From Bacteroidota bacterium (GTDB lineage Bacteria; Bacteroidota; Bacteroidia; B-17B0; Aurantibacillaceae): 38,326 nucleotides of DNA. The DNA lies in NCBI GenBank assembly GCA_005787585.1, contig SYAL01000027.1, positions 1 through 38,326 of the forward strand, given 5' to 3'. Positions 9,045 to 18,064 of the stretch are shown here, in pieces (within the stretch, counting starts at the first letter, position 1; each line of letters starts with the position of its first letter). Under the pieces are notes generated by a model that did not search any database, was not told where the DNA came from, and saw only the letters and a list, made by a program, of their open reading frames with translations. A program made the position numbers and the translations under genes.

Positions 9045-9740
9045 TTAGTTAAATAATGATGCTGCTTGGCAAATAAATAATCCTGCCGTTTCAGTTCTAA
9101 GCCGATTATTTCCCAAAGATATAGACCCATAATTATTATGGTTAGCTAAATTTATTTCATCTTTTGAAAAATCTCCTTCTGGACCAATCAATACAACAGT
9201 GTTTTTTTGTTTAAAATCAATTTGACGTATGTTTATCTTTGAATCGTTGTGACAGTGTGCAATAAATTTTTGATCAGCAATTGTATTTATTAAAAAATTA
9301 TTAAAATTAACTATATCTTTTACCTTGGGTATTAAGGCTTGTATACTTTGTTTAACTGCACTTTCAACAATTTTAATAATTCTATCGATTTTTATGGCTG
9401 TTCGTTCTGAGTTTTTAGATTGAATAAAACTGATTTCATCCACTCCAACTTCAACTAATTTTTCGATCATCCATTCTATTCTATCAATTTGTTTTGTTGG
9501 TGCGATAGCTAAATGAAGATAGTAATTATGTTTTATTTGTTGAAATGGACCCTCAGTAATAATAACCAAACATTGTTTTTCAGAAACAATATCCAAAACA
9601 CCATTAAAAAAATTACCTTTACCATCAATTAAACGGATAAGATCTCCTTTTTTTTTTCTAAGAACTTTTGTGCAATGCCAACTTTCTTCGAAAGTCAGAA
9701 TACCTTTATTATTTGCTACTGAGGCGATAAATAGATTCAC
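9045..9740 (-). CDS. rsmE: 16S rRNA (uracil-1498-N3)-methyltransferase
   Basis: The 231-residue length is typical. The N-terminal PUA-like part has WHCTKVLRKKKGD (the H-x3-VLR motif) and a DGKGNFFNG strand. The C-terminal SPOUT trefoil knot shows VVLIGPEGDFSKDE and then ISLGNNRLRTETAG, the SAM-binding signature of RsmE. It methylates U1498 of 16S rRNA with SAM. It begins eight bases downstream of the small lipoprotein-like gene and is probably in the same transcript. Confidence 0.93.
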   Translation of the reverse strand: MNLFIASVANNKGILTFEESWHCTKVLRKKKGDLIRLIDGKGNFFNGVLDIVSEKQCLVIITEGPFQQIKHNYYLHLAIAPTKQIDRIEWMIEKLVEVGVDEISFIQSKNSERTAIKIDRIIKIVESAVKQSIQALIPKVKDIVNFNNFLINTIADQKFIAHCHNDSKINIRQIDFKQKNTVVLIGPEGDFSKDEINLANHNNYGSISLGNNRLRTETAGLFICQAASLFN

Positions 9741-9748
9741 TGTAATTT

Positions 9749-10102
9749 TTATTCGTAAAAACCTTCTGTTTTTAATTCAACCACATCACTGTTCATTACT
9801 TTTAGTTTGATTATATTTCCGGTTGTGCAGGTGCAAGCTAAACAATTTTGTTGAGGACCATTTGATAAAACTTCAACATCATAAACTTTTATATTTTTTT
9901 TTGCTTGGATATAATCTTCAACTTTTTGTTTTAAATCATCAAAATTTGAATAAACACCCCATTTATCAGAACAAGAAGTTTGATTATAATATAGCCATTT
10001 AGTTCCTGAAAATTTATCGCACTGAAAAAATGAGACAGATAAAATAACAAATATAATTGAGGGATACTTTATGCTTAAATTATTAGTTTTTTCTAAACGC
10101 AT
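9749..10102 (-). CDS. Small Cys-rich lipoprotein-like protein, function unknown
   Basis: The protein has 117 residues. After a charged N-terminus, a hydrophobic stretch (residues 15-27) ends at Cys28, so it may be a lipoprotein, although the residues before Cys28 (Phe-Phe-Gln) are not a classical lipobox. The mature part has five more cysteines, including a clustered Cys-Leu-Ala-Cys-Thr-Cys. I do not recognise a named family. It lies directly upstream of rsmE on the same strand. A TAAGTTTA sequence shortly upstream of its ATG resembles a -7 box. Confidence 0.65.
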   Translation of the reverse strand: MRLEKTNNLSIKYPSIIFVILSVSFFQCDKFSGTKWLYYNQTSCSDKWGVYSNFDDLKQKVEDYIQAKKNIKVYDVEVLSNGPQQNCLACTCTTGNIIKLKVMNSDVVELKTEGFYE

Positions 10103-10158
10103 TATAAACTTAAATTGATTATTAAAATCACGTTTTAAAAAGTAAAAATAAAATAGAA

Positions 10159-10770
10159 TTAATGTTTAGCATTTAAATATAGTTCGTTTACCTTATTCCA
10201 ATTTATAACGTTAAAAAAAGCATTTATATAATCGGGTCGTCGATTTTGATAATTTAAATAATAAGCATGTTCCCAAACATCCATAGCTAAAATCGGAACA
10301 CCTTTACAGTCTGAAATATCCATCAAGGGATTATCTTGATTTGGGGTACTACAAATGGCTAATTTACCATCATTTTTGATACAAAGCCAAGCCCAACCAC
10401 TGCCAAAACGTGTTGCGCCTGCTTGAGAAAAATCAGTTTTAAATTTTTCAAATCCACCTAAATCAGTATCAATCGCATGAGAAATAGCGTTATTTGGAGT
10501 TCCACCAGAATTAGGAGCCATAACAGACCAAAATAAACTGTGATTAAAGTGACCACCACCATTATTTCTGACTGGCATAGGATATTTTGAAATAGATTTA
10601 CAAATATCTTCGATAGACATGTTTTCAATTTCGGAACCAGCAGCAGCAGCATTCAAATTATTAATATAAGTTTGATGATGTTTACCATGATGAATTTCCA
10701 TGGTTTTTGCATCAATATTTGGCTCTAATGCATTAAAAGCATAATTTAATTTTGGTAGTTCGAAAGGCAT
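10159..10770 (-). CDS. sodA: Superoxide dismutase, Fe/Mn family with Mn-type residues
   Basis: The protein has 203 residues and no signal peptide, so it is cytoplasmic. The metal ligands by family alignment are His27, His77 (NHSLFW), Asp164 and His168 (DVWEHAYY). Two positions that separate Mn from Fe enzymes point to Mn: Gly73 in GGGHFNH, and Gln145 in STPNQDNPL, which replaces the Gln-plus-Ala pattern of FeSOD. Cambialistic use remains possible. It has its own TAAATTTG box at 10807-10800 and a 29-base spacing to ATG. Confidence 0.93.
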   Translation of the reverse strand: MPFELPKLNYAFNALEPNIDAKTMEIHHGKHHQTYINNLNAAAAGSEIENMSIEDICKSISKYPMPVRNNGGGHFNHSLFWSVMAPNSGGTPNNAISHAIDTDLGGFEKFKTDFSQAGATRFGSGWAWLCIKNDGKLAICSTPNQDNPLMDISDCKGVPILAMDVWEHAYYLNYQNRRPDYINAFFNVINWNKVNELYLNAKH

Positions 10771-10799
10771 AGATATAAATTTTAAATAATTAACTTACA

Positions 10800-10807
10800 C
10801 AAATTTA
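10800..10807 (-). promoter_or_regulatory. -7 promoter box (TAAATTTG) of superoxide dismutase
   Basis: On the minus strand TAAATTTG matches TAnnTTTG exactly and ends 29 bases before the ATG, which allows a normal short leader. No convincing -33 TTTG was found at the expected distance. Confidence 0.4.
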
Positions 10808-10860
10808 GTATTAAACTGAAAATTAAAAAAAATAATCAAATTAAAATTAATAAATTGTTA

Positions 10861-12303
10861 TTATTTTTTGATCTCAAACTTTTTATAATACATGTCAAAC
10901 GTAACTAATCCTGCTAAAAAAGACCAAAACGGTAAAGATAATTTATCAGAATCTAAAAAATTATTAAAAAAACCATGAACAAAATAAGTCATTAAGCCTA
11001 AAAACAAACCTATGCATAAAATACGATCTTCATTATCAACTAAACTATAAACCAATTTAAAACCTAAAAAACTGGTATAAATTAATAAAATAACTACCAT
11101 TAAAATACCTAAAACTCCTTGTTCAGAGAGTGGTCCCAAGTATTCGCTATGCGAATTTCCATTTGTGCCAAAATTAGTACTAATTATTGTATGTTCTTTA
11201 CTTAATTGATAAGGCGCATAATGAAACATATAAGTTCCAGGACCCCAACCAAAAATCGGTTTATCCTGCCACATTCGAATGGCACAACTCCATCTATTTA
11301 ATCTCTCAAGATTGCTTGCATCGGTAGAAATATTTGAAACAGACTCTACATTATTAGAAAAACCGCCTTCTGCATCAGTATTATTTTGACCTAAAGACAT
11401 TAACACATCATTTTTAAAAACTAAAAAAAAAGACCCTAAAATAAAAACCGAAAAAAATAGTGTTTTAAATTTAATACGTAATAAAAGTGAAATAAAAATA
11501 GCGAGTGCAATGATTAAGCTTAACCATCCAGCTCTAGCAAAAGATAAAATAATACCTAAAACAAATAATAAAAAAAGCCCAAAAGCCATTATTTTAACTT
11601 TTTTTGATACGGTTTTAATAAAAAAAATTGACAATAATACTGGGATAAACATAGCTAAGGCGGCACCGTAAGCAGTATGGTCGTTATAAAAAGGAGAAAC
11701 TACCCAATCGGCTGCTTTATCATTAAAATTATATTTAGCGTGTTGTAAAATCGTATAAATAACAACAATTGCTAAAGCCCATGCATAAGCAAAAACAAAA
11801 GTGAAAATATTTTTTTTATTTTGAAATAAATGAGGAATAATAATGTAACAACTAAAAATAAACCATAAACGAGAAATAAAATACTTTAGAGAAATAACAA
11901 TATCAATACTGGTTAAAGAAGTAAGAAACATCCAAAATAATTGTAAAATAATTATAATCGTAATAGGATGAGAAATAAATTTTTTATCAATTTGATTTTT
12001 ACTTAATTGGTTTAGTATATAAATTAGCATTATGCCTGCCATAATTGGTTCGGTAGGTATACTTAAGTCTGGTCCTTGAGAAAGGCCCAATTCTTTTAAA
12101 GAAATTGCCAAAGGAGTACAAAAAGATAAAAAAAAGACTAATTGTTGTAAATGAAAAAAAGCAGTATACGTAATAAAAAAGATGACTGGTAATAAATTAT
12201 AAGGGTAAAAATAATATTTTTCGTAAAGTAAAACATAGGCATCGCCTAAAATATAAGCTAATATAATAAAAGGAGCTAGGTATTGTTTTAATTGTTTTAT
12301 CAA
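10861..12303 (-). CDS. O-antigen ligase / Wzy-type polymerase family membrane protein
   Basis: The protein has 480 residues with about ten to twelve predicted transmembrane helices. The Wzy_C/WaaL region is marked by a large extracytoplasmic loop after about residue 300 with RWSCAIRMWQDKPIFGWGPGTY and then NSHSEYLGPLSEQGVLG, the Gly-x-Gly and His-x-Glu pattern of O-antigen ligases. It would join or polymerise undecaprenyl-linked glycans at the periplasmic face of the inner membrane. The start is TTG at 12303, as no in-frame ATG occurs for about 90 codons and this start keeps the first helix. It is the last gene of the flippase, Wzz, ligase operon. Ligase and polymerase cannot be told apart by sequence alone. 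Confidence 0.82.
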   Translation of the reverse strand: MIKQLKQYLAPFIILAYILGDAYVLLYEKYYFYPYNLLPVIFFITYTAFFHLQQLVFFLSFCTPLAISLKELGLSQGPDLSIPTEPIMAGIMLIYILNQLSKNQIDKKFISHPITIIIILQLFWMFLTSLTSIDIVISLKYFISRLWFIFSCYIIIPHLFQNKKNIFTFVFAYAWALAIVVIYTILQHAKYNFNDKAADWVVSPFYNDHTAYGAALAMFIPVLLSIFFIKTVSKKVKIMAFGLFLLFVLGIILSFARAGWLSLIIALAIFISLLLRIKFKTLFFSVFILGSFFLVFKNDVLMSLGQNNTDAEGGFSNNVESVSNISTDASNLERLNRWSCAIRMWQDKPIFGWGPGTYMFHYAPYQLSKEHTIISTNFGTNGNSHSEYLGPLSEQGVLGILMVVILLIYTSFLGFKLVYSLVDNEDRILCIGLFLGLMTYFVHGFFNNFLDSDKLSLPFWSFLAGLVTFDMYYKKFEIKK

Positions 12304-12312
12304 GCCTCTATT

Positions 12313-12320
12313 TAAACTTA
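12313..12320 (-). promoter_or_regulatory. Possible -7 box (TAAGTTTA) of the O-antigen ligase gene
   Basis: A near-consensus TAnnTTTA on the minus strand ends nine bases before the TTG start at 12303. It could give the ligase its own internal promoter in the 37-base gap after the Wzz-like gene. One base departs from consensus. Confidence 0.3.
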
Positions 12321-12340
12321 AAAAATTAGATTGAGTGAAA

Positions 12341-13336
12341 TTATTCTATTTTAATTTTTGTGATTGACTCTTTTAAAAGTAAAACAAATAAACCTAAAAG
12401 ATTACATGCAATAACAGATATAGCAATAATTATAATCCGTTTGGGTTTAGCTTTATACTCATCTGGTGTAGCTTTTTCTATAACAAATTTAGCAGGTATT
12501 ATTTTATTGTAATTAACTATAGCTTCATCATATTTCATTTTAATATCAGGATATTTAGCACCATATTTTTCTAAATTATCATGAATATTTTCATAAGCAC
12601 CACCATATTTTTTTAAAATGTCTAGGGTAATATTTAATCGTTTCATTGCTTCTAAATCATTTTTTTCTATCGCTTTAGCATAACTTCTAGAATAGGCTTT
12701 GACTTGTTCTTTGTAGTGAAGAACTCCTATATTTCTTAAAACCTGAAGACTATCCTCAAGAATTTTCATTCTAAGAAGTGTATTGTTATATTCTTCCTTA
12801 ACAATTTTAAGAACTTCAGAGGCAATTGATTTCGTCATATCACGACGGACAGAATCAGCATAATCAGAAATTCCATTTGCTAATTGAGCTGAACCGTTTG
12901 CGGTATAATCGTATACCTCGACTTTAATACTATTAAATTCAGTTCGTTTAATCGATACTTGATCTTCCCATTTTAGTTTTAAATAATGATAAGAAAAATT
13001 AGTATCCTTAATATCCCAACGTTCCCATAAATTAAAGGCATCAGCCACTTTAAGCTTTAAAGCATCTGAAGTAAGTATTTGAATTAATTTTTCACAATCA
13101 TCTTCATCTCCAATTTGCATATAATCTTCTTGATTACCTGCATTAGCTTCTATAATTAATTTAGAAACAGAAAACTGTCTAGCAGCAAATAAAATGGAGG
13201 TAGATTTATATTGTTTAGGCATTAAAAAAACGAGTATGCCAATTAATAAAGCAGAAATTAATGTGATTTTTATAAATATTTTTCTCCATTTATATATTTT
13301 AATAAAAAGTTCTTTAGAGGATATATTTTCTAACAT
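12341..13336 (-). CDS. Wzz-like polysaccharide chain-length determinant protein
   Basis: The protein has 331 residues. A transmembrane helix near residues 22-38 (ITLISALLIGILVFLM) is followed by MPKQYKSTSILF, which fits the Wzz N-terminal domain. A long periplasmic coiled-coil region (about 170-270, rich in Glu, Lys and Leu heptads) leads to a second transmembrane helix near 300-320, preceded by a Pro-rich AKPKRII. It would set glycan chain length with a Wzy-type polymerase. No Walker kinase domain is present, so it is the Wzz-only form, not a BY-kinase. It lies two bases after the flippase gene. Confidence 0.85.
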   Translation of the reverse strand: MLENISSKELFIKIYKWRKIFIKITLISALLIGILVFLMPKQYKSTSILFAARQFSVSKLIIEANAGNQEDYMQIGDEDDCEKLIQILTSDALKLKVADAFNLWERWDIKDTNFSYHYLKLKWEDQVSIKRTEFNSIKVEVYDYTANGSAQLANGISDYADSVRRDMTKSIASEVLKIVKEEYNNTLLRMKILEDSLQVLRNIGVLHYKEQVKAYSRSYAKAIEKNDLEAMKRLNITLDILKKYGGAYENIHDNLEKYGAKYPDIKMKYDEAIVNYNKIIPAKFVIEKATPDEYKAKPKRIIIIAISVIACNLLGLFVLLLKESITKIKIE

Positions 13337-13338
13337 AA

Positions 13339-14784
13339 TTATTTAATTTTAATGAAACGTAATACTGATTTTAGATTTATTAAACCAGTTAAAAAAGCTA
13401 ATAAAGAACTTAAAACCAGCATTATTAAAAAATTTATTGTCCACTGCATTGTGAAGTTAATTGTAATAAAGTTAATAAAAAATAGGCCTCCAATAAACAA
13501 TATCAACGAAATAAGTAATTGTTTATTATAGTGAAATTTAAATATTTTATAAGAAATAAAAACTTGAATTAGACAAGTAATAAACTGAGTAATAACACTG
13601 GAAATAGCACTTCCTTTAGCATGATATATTGGAATTAAAATAAAATTTAGAATTAAATTAATAAATATACCACTTAAAGCCATTAAATTTAAATATTTTA
13701 AATTACCGTTGGCTGTTAAAAGTGTGCCAAAAATATAAGTAATAGATATCGCTGTAAAACAACACATCAATAGAGATAAGATTTCATACCCTTCTAATTC
13801 GCCTTTATAAATATATTCATAAAAATGAGCTGAATAAAAAATACTACTGATAGAAATAATTAAAGCAGGAGTAATTAAAATTGTAAAAGATAACTTCACG
13901 ATTTTTTCAATATTTTCTTTATTTTTAATCATTCGGCTAAAAAGTGGTAATAATTGAATTGAGAAAAGATATGCAATCATATTGGCAGCATCTAACAAAC
14001 GAAAAGCTTTAGCATAAATACCAGTTTCTTTTTTTCCTAAATCGCCAGGTAAAATCCTTTCAATCATAACACTATCTAATCTATTATAAAAAGTCATGAG
14101 TAAGACTAGTATTGCAAATGGAAAGCTTTTTTTTAATATCATTCGATTGAAAGCCCAATCCCAATTTAATTTAAAGGATTGTGTTTTATTAAGCACAATT
14201 AAAAAACCAATCATAGCCGTTAATGCATATCCGGTTGTTTGGGCATAAACAAAGTTCATAATATTAATATTTAACCCAAAAACATTAAATAATAATAATA
14301 AAACAATAATAATCATAATTACTCTGTCTAAAACAGAGACAATACTATCTATTTTAAAAAGGTGTAAGGCCAATAAATTAGAACGTAAGAATAAAATAAA
14401 ACTTAAAAAGAAGTTATTTATACATAAAATAATGAGCAACTTCATATATCTAAATTCATAATTTAAAATAAAAAAGCCTACCAGCAATGAAATAGAGATA
14501 TATACCAAAGCAAGTGCGAATTTTACACTGAGCATTTTACTAAAATGTTTACTCAGTAAGTGGGTATTTTGAGATATATTTTTATTATTAAAATTAGTCA
14601 AACCAAAATCTAATAAAATATTCATTAACAAAGAAAAATTGAATAGTGCAGCAAATTCACCATAACTTATATCCCCAACCTTTATTTGAACATTAGGCTC
14701 AATTCCTAATATCCAAAATGGCTTAATCAAGAGATTAAGAATCAATAAAATAGCTAAATCAAATATAAATTTCTTTTTCTGCAT
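13339..14784 (-). CDS. Wzx-like polysaccharide flippase (MOP superfamily)
   Basis: The protein has 481 residues and about twelve to fourteen hydrophobic helices spread along the whole length. The N-terminal helix with KPFWILGIEPNVQ and GEFAALFNFSLL matches the start of many Bacteroidota oligosaccharide flippases, and the motif GIYAKAFRLLDAANM (about residue 250) resembles the MOP-family signature in Wzx proteins. It would flip undecaprenyl-diphosphate-linked repeat units to the periplasm. It is the first gene of a three-gene minus-strand operon (flippase, Wzz, ligase), and the GT4 glycosyltransferase diverges from it. Confidence 0.85.
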   Translation of the reverse strand: MQKKKFIFDLAILLILNLLIKPFWILGIEPNVQIKVGDISYGEFAALFNFSLLMNILLDFGLTNFNNKNISQNTHLLSKHFSKMLSVKFALALVYISISLLVGFFILNYEFRYMKLLIILCINNFFLSFILFLRSNLLALHLFKIDSIVSVLDRVIMIIIVLLLLFNVFGLNINIMNFVYAQTTGYALTAMIGFLIVLNKTQSFKLNWDWAFNRMILKKSFPFAILVLLMTFYNRLDSVMIERILPGDLGKKETGIYAKAFRLLDAANMIAYLFSIQLLPLFSRMIKNKENIEKIVKLSFTILITPALIISISSIFYSAHFYEYIYKGELEGYEILSLLMCCFTAISITYIFGTLLTANGNLKYLNLMALSGIFINLILNFILIPIYHAKGSAISSVITQFITCLIQVFISYKIFKFHYNKQLLISLILFIGGLFFINFITINFTMQWTINFLIMLVLSSLLAFLTGLINLKSVLRFIKIK

Positions 14785-14794
14785 TTTAAGGTCA

Positions 14795-14802
14795 CAAATA
14801 TA
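14795..14802 (-). promoter_or_regulatory. -7 promoter box (TATATTTG) of the flippase operon
   Basis: An exact TAnnTTTG on the minus strand ends ten bases before the ATG at 14784. It lies 33 bases from the divergent box of the GT4 gene. Confidence 0.45.
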
Positions 14803-14835
14803 GCTTTTTTAATGTGTTTAGCTATTCAAATTTCA

Positions 14836-14843
14836 TAGATTTG
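14836..14843 (+). promoter_or_regulatory. -7 promoter box (TAGATTTG) of the GT4 glycosyltransferase gene
   Basis: An exact TAnnTTTG ends four bases before the ATG at 14848. If it acts as a -7 element, the mRNA begins at or next to the start codon. Confidence 0.45.
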
Positions 14844-14847
14844 TATT

Positions 14848-15981
14848 ATGCAAATTGTTGTAAATTCTCGTTTATTATTAAAAGACAGATTAGATGGTAT
14901 TGGATGGTTTAGCTATCAAACATTAAGAAGAATTACTCAAAATAATCCAAATGTACATTTTATATTTTTATTTGATAGGGAATTTGATCCAGATTTTATT
15001 TTTAACGATAATATTACTCCTTTAATTATCTCTCCCAAAGCTCGTCATCCAGTTTTATATTATACTTGGTTTCAATTTTCTGTAAAACAAATACTTAATA
15101 AGATTAAACCTGATTTATTTTTATCACCAGATGGCTTTTTATCCTTAGGTGCTAATTGTTTGCAATTACCTGTTATTCATGATATCAATTTTTTGCATCA
15201 TCCCAAGGATTCTAAATGGTTAAGTGAAAAATATTATAACCACTTTTTTCCAAAATTTGCCAAACAAGCTTCAAGAATAGCAACTGTTTCGGAATTCAGT
15301 AAAAATGATCTTGTTAAAAATTACAATATAACTCCAAATAAAATAGATGTAGTTTATAATGGTATACATTCTTTTTTTAAACCATTAGATGATATAACAA
15401 AACAAAGTATTAGAGAAAAATACAGCAAAGGAAAAAAATATTTTGTATCTATTGGCTCTCTTCATCCTCGTAAAAATATTCCAAATTTAATTCGTGCTTT
15501 TGCCTTATTTAAAAAAGAGAGCGAGTCTGAAATTAAATTAATTTTAGCTGGACCAATTTTTTGGGGATTTTCTGAAATTAGTTCTGTTATTAAAGACAAT
15601 CAATTAGAAAATGAAGTAATTTTAACTGATAGAATAAATGATGATGAATTAGCTGACATATTAGCTAGCGCCATTGCACTTTCGTTTGTTCCGTATTACG
15701 AGGGGTTTGGAATACCTCTAATTGAAGCTATGGAAGTTCAGGTTCCAATAATTACAAGTAATGTTACAAGTTTACCTGAAATAGCTGGTGATGCTGCAGT
15801 ACTAGTAAATCCATTAGATATTCAAGAAATAAAAAATGCAATGATGTGCATTTATAAGAATGAATCATTATGCAAAGACTTAATTAAAAAAGGACTTATT
15901 CAAAAACAAAAATTTTCTTGGGATAAAAGTGCTAGTTTACTATGGAATAGTATATTACTTACAATAAATTCTGCCAAATAA
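14848..15981 (+). CDS. GT4-family glycosyltransferase
   Basis: The protein has 377 residues and the GT-B fold. The N-terminal domain begins with a glycine-rich LDGIGWFSYQTL motif, and IATVSEFSKNDL is the interdomain region. The donor-binding C-terminal half has SIGSLHPRKNIPNLIRAF and then YEGFGIPLIEAME with the E-x7-E pattern of retaining GT4 enzymes, then TSLPEIAGDAAVLVNP. It is likely cytoplasmic and adds a sugar to a lipid-linked oligosaccharide for the neighbouring flippase and ligase. The sugar donor is not predictable. It converges with waaA, ten bases between stops. Confidence 0.9.
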   Translation: MQIVVNSRLLLKDRLDGIGWFSYQTLRRITQNNPNVHFIFLFDREFDPDFIFNDNITPLIISPKARHPVLYYTWFQFSVKQILNKIKPDLFLSPDGFLSLGANCLQLPVIHDINFLHHPKDSKWLSEKYYNHFFPKFAKQASRIATVSEFSKNDLVKNYNITPNKIDVVYNGIHSFFKPLDDITKQSIREKYSKGKKYFVSIGSLHPRKNIPNLIRAFALFKKESESEIKLILAGPIFWGFSEISSVIKDNQLENEVILTDRINDDELADILASAIALSFVPYYEGFGIPLIEAMEVQVPIITSNVTSLPEIAGDAAVLVNPLDIQEIKNAMMCIYKNESLCKDLIKKGLIQKQKFSWDKSASLLWNSILLTINSAK

Positions 15982-15991
15982 AATTCATCAA

Positions 15992-17239
15992 TTACCATTT
16001 AATACGAGACATTACTTTTTCAGTAGCTCCTGAATTTTGATCAAAGTAAAATTTTAAATTTTGTTTTATTTTATCTAAATATGTTTTATCATACAGTAAT
16101 TTTTTAACAATTTTATTTACATCTGTTATACTATTAACATTATAAGCAGCGTTTAAATTAATTAAATCAAGAGCTTCGTTATATTTATTAAAATTATTTC
16201 CACAAAAAAGAATAGGTTTAAAATAAACTGCTGCTTCTAAACAATTATGAATTCCGGAGTTAAAGCCACCTCCAATATAAGCTAAATCGGCATAATAGTA
16301 TAATTTAGAGAGTAAGCCGATGGTATCAACAATTAAAACATTATAGTTAATATTTAATTTTTTTTGATTATAAAATTGATATTTTAAATTATTTTTTTGT
16401 AATAATACTTGCAAATTTGATACTCTTGATTGATTTAGCTCATGAGGAACTAAAATTAATTTCATGTCCGGTTCATTAAGTGCTTTAAAACTATTAATTA
16501 ATAATTCTTCGTCTTTTGGCCAAGTACTTCCGGCAACTATAATTTTATGTTTGCTACAAAACTCATCAAAAAACAAAATTGATTTAAAATTATTTTTTAT
16601 TTCAATCACCCTATCAAAACGACTATCTCCAGAAACTGTGTAATTTAAAATATTTATTTTATTTAATAAATTACCAGAATTAACATCTTGGATAAATAAT
16701 TGATCAAAGCTTAATAAAGATTTTCTAAAAATAGAACCGTACCATTTAAAAAAGGGATGATTAGTTTTAAAAACACCCGAAATTAAATAGGTTGAAATGT
16801 GTTGTTTTTTTAATTCAATTAAAATATTAATCCAAAATTCGTACTTAATAAAAAATACTTTATTTGGCTTAATAATTTTCAAAAAATCACGCGCATTTTT
16901 TTTAGTATCTAGTGGTAAATAACATACTACCTCTGCTCCATTCCAAAATTTAAAGGCCTCGTAACCACTTGGCGAAAAAAAACTTAAAATAATAACATGA
17001 TCAGGTTTTTGCTTTTTAATAGCTTCAATAACTGGTTTACCTTGTTCAAATTCTCCATAAGAAGCACAATGTATCCATACTTTTGGTTTATCTGAATGAA
17101 TTGATAATTGTAATTGAAGTTGTTTTCGCCATTTTTTTCTTCCTTTAACCCATTGTTTAGCCTTAATATTATTAAAAGAAGCTAATTTTATAAGAAAGCC
17201 ATAAAAATAAATAACTAAATTATAAAAAAACATAATCAT
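15992..17239 (-). CDS. waaA: 3-deoxy-D-manno-octulosonic acid (Kdo) transferase
   Basis: The protein has 415 residues, near the family norm. An N-terminal membrane anchor covers about residues 3-20. The GT30 fold follows, with VWIHCASYGEFEQGKPVI, where the glutamate of GEFEQ is the likely catalytic base, then FFSPSGYEAF and the Kdo-transferase stretch CYLPLDTKKNARDFL. The C-terminal half has VAGSTWPKDEELL, LVPHE and AYIGGGFNSGIHNCLEAA, the CMP-Kdo site of WaaA. It transfers Kdo to lipid A precursor at the inner membrane. ATGs at 17239 and 17233 are both possible. It starts three bases after the outer-membrane-like gene, so the two are co-transcribed. Confidence 0.93.
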   Translation of the reverse strand: MIMFFYNLVIYFYGFLIKLASFNNIKAKQWVKGRKKWRKQLQLQLSIHSDKPKVWIHCASYGEFEQGKPVIEAIKKQKPDHVIILSFFSPSGYEAFKFWNGAEVVCYLPLDTKKNARDFLKIIKPNKVFFIKYEFWINILIELKKQHISTYLISGVFKTNHPFFKWYGSIFRKSLLSFDQLFIQDVNSGNLLNKINILNYTVSGDSRFDRVIEIKNNFKSILFFDEFCSKHKIIVAGSTWPKDEELLINSFKALNEPDMKLILVPHELNQSRVSNLQVLLQKNNLKYQFYNQKKLNINYNVLIVDTIGLLSKLYYYADLAYIGGGFNSGIHNCLEAAVYFKPILFCGNNFNKYNEALDLINLNAAYNVNSITDVNKIVKKLLYDKTYLDKIKQNLKFYFDQNSGATEKVMSRIKW

Positions 17240-17242
17240 ACA

Positions 17243-17974
17243 TTAATTATAATAAAAATCACTTGGTTTTTTTTTATATAATGGCAAAATCCATCCAAAT
17301 TTAAAACCATTAATCAAATCTAAATGTTGTTTTGTATCAGATAAACCAGTATTATAATTAATTTGTCTAATATTTCTTGTAATAGCTTCATACATAGTTA
17401 ATCCAAAATAAAAATTAGAAAGTCGATTTTTGCTTAAATGTAAATATCCTATAAATTGAGAAAAAGAAACACCTAATGATAATCGGTCGTATCCAAATAT
17501 TAAATCACCTTTTATAGCTGCAATTTTTTGCTCAGCATCATAGATATTAATTTTGTGTTGCAAATAACCGAAACCAATATTAATCACTAAGCCAGAATTT
17601 TGATTATTTTTAATTATCTTAAAAACTCGGCCAGTAATTAAATGAACTCCTAATCCTCTTTGGGTAACTCTAACATCAGCAGGATAACCTAAATTATTTG
17701 TTAGATTACCTTCATCATTTTTTAGCTGGTTCAAAACATCTTCTTTAACATTATTACTATACATGTAATTAGATTCAATTCCAAAAATCCAATCTTTTTT
17801 TGTTTTAATAAAATAGGTTATTCCGGCATCTAAATTTGGACCAAAACGATTCACCAAATTACCTCCAGGAATTTGACCACCTAAATGAATTCCAATAATG
17901 TGTATCTTATTAGATGAATCGATTTGAGAATTAACGGTAAAATAAAAAAACAATAATACTATAAGTAATTTCAT
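17243..17974 (-). CDS. Predicted outer-membrane beta-barrel protein, unknown function
   Basis: The 243-residue protein has a signal peptide (residues 1-16, hydrophobic LLIVLLFFYFTVNS). The rest is made of alternating aromatic and glycine-rich beta strands (GANLDAGITYF, GYLQHKINIYD, LHLSKNRLSNFYFGLTMYEA). I do not recognise a named family beyond an outer-membrane beta-barrel fold, common in Bacteroidota next to waaA. A TAAATTTA box lies 10 bases upstream of the ATG. It may serve LPS or envelope assembly given its operon partner, but this is inference. Confidence 0.7.
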   Translation of the reverse strand: MKLLIVLLFFYFTVNSQIDSSNKIHIIGIHLGGQIPGGNLVNRFGPNLDAGITYFIKTKKDWIFGIESNYMYSNNVKEDVLNQLKNDEGNLTNNLGYPADVRVTQRGLGVHLITGRVFKIIKNNQNSGLVINIGFGYLQHKINIYDAEQKIAAIKGDLIFGYDRLSLGVSFSQFIGYLHLSKNRLSNFYFGLTMYEAITRNIRQINYNTGLSDTKQHLDLINGFKFGWILPLYKKKPSDFYYN

Positions 17975-17984
17975 TTTATGGATA

Positions 17985-17992
17985 TAAATTTA
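17985..17992 (-). promoter_or_regulatory. Possible -7 box (TAAATTTA) of the barrel/waaA operon
   Basis: The sequence is palindromic, so it reads the same on both strands. On the minus strand it ends ten bases before the ATG at 17974 and departs from TAnnTTTG by one base. Confidence 0.3.
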
Positions 17993-18064
17993 TAATTTTT
18001 ATTAGAATTAAATTTTATAAAAAATAAACCCTCAGAAAATTAATTTATTATTTAATTTTAATAA

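Noticed and set aside
10129..10150. TTAAAA/TTTTAA inverted repeat downstream of the superoxide dismutase gene
   Set aside because: The stem is all A-T, and on the transcribed strand the T-run is on the wrong side for a terminator.
10458..10652. A 64-codon minus-strand frame inside the superoxide dismutase gene
   Set aside because: It is in another frame of the SOD coding sequence and has no family pattern.
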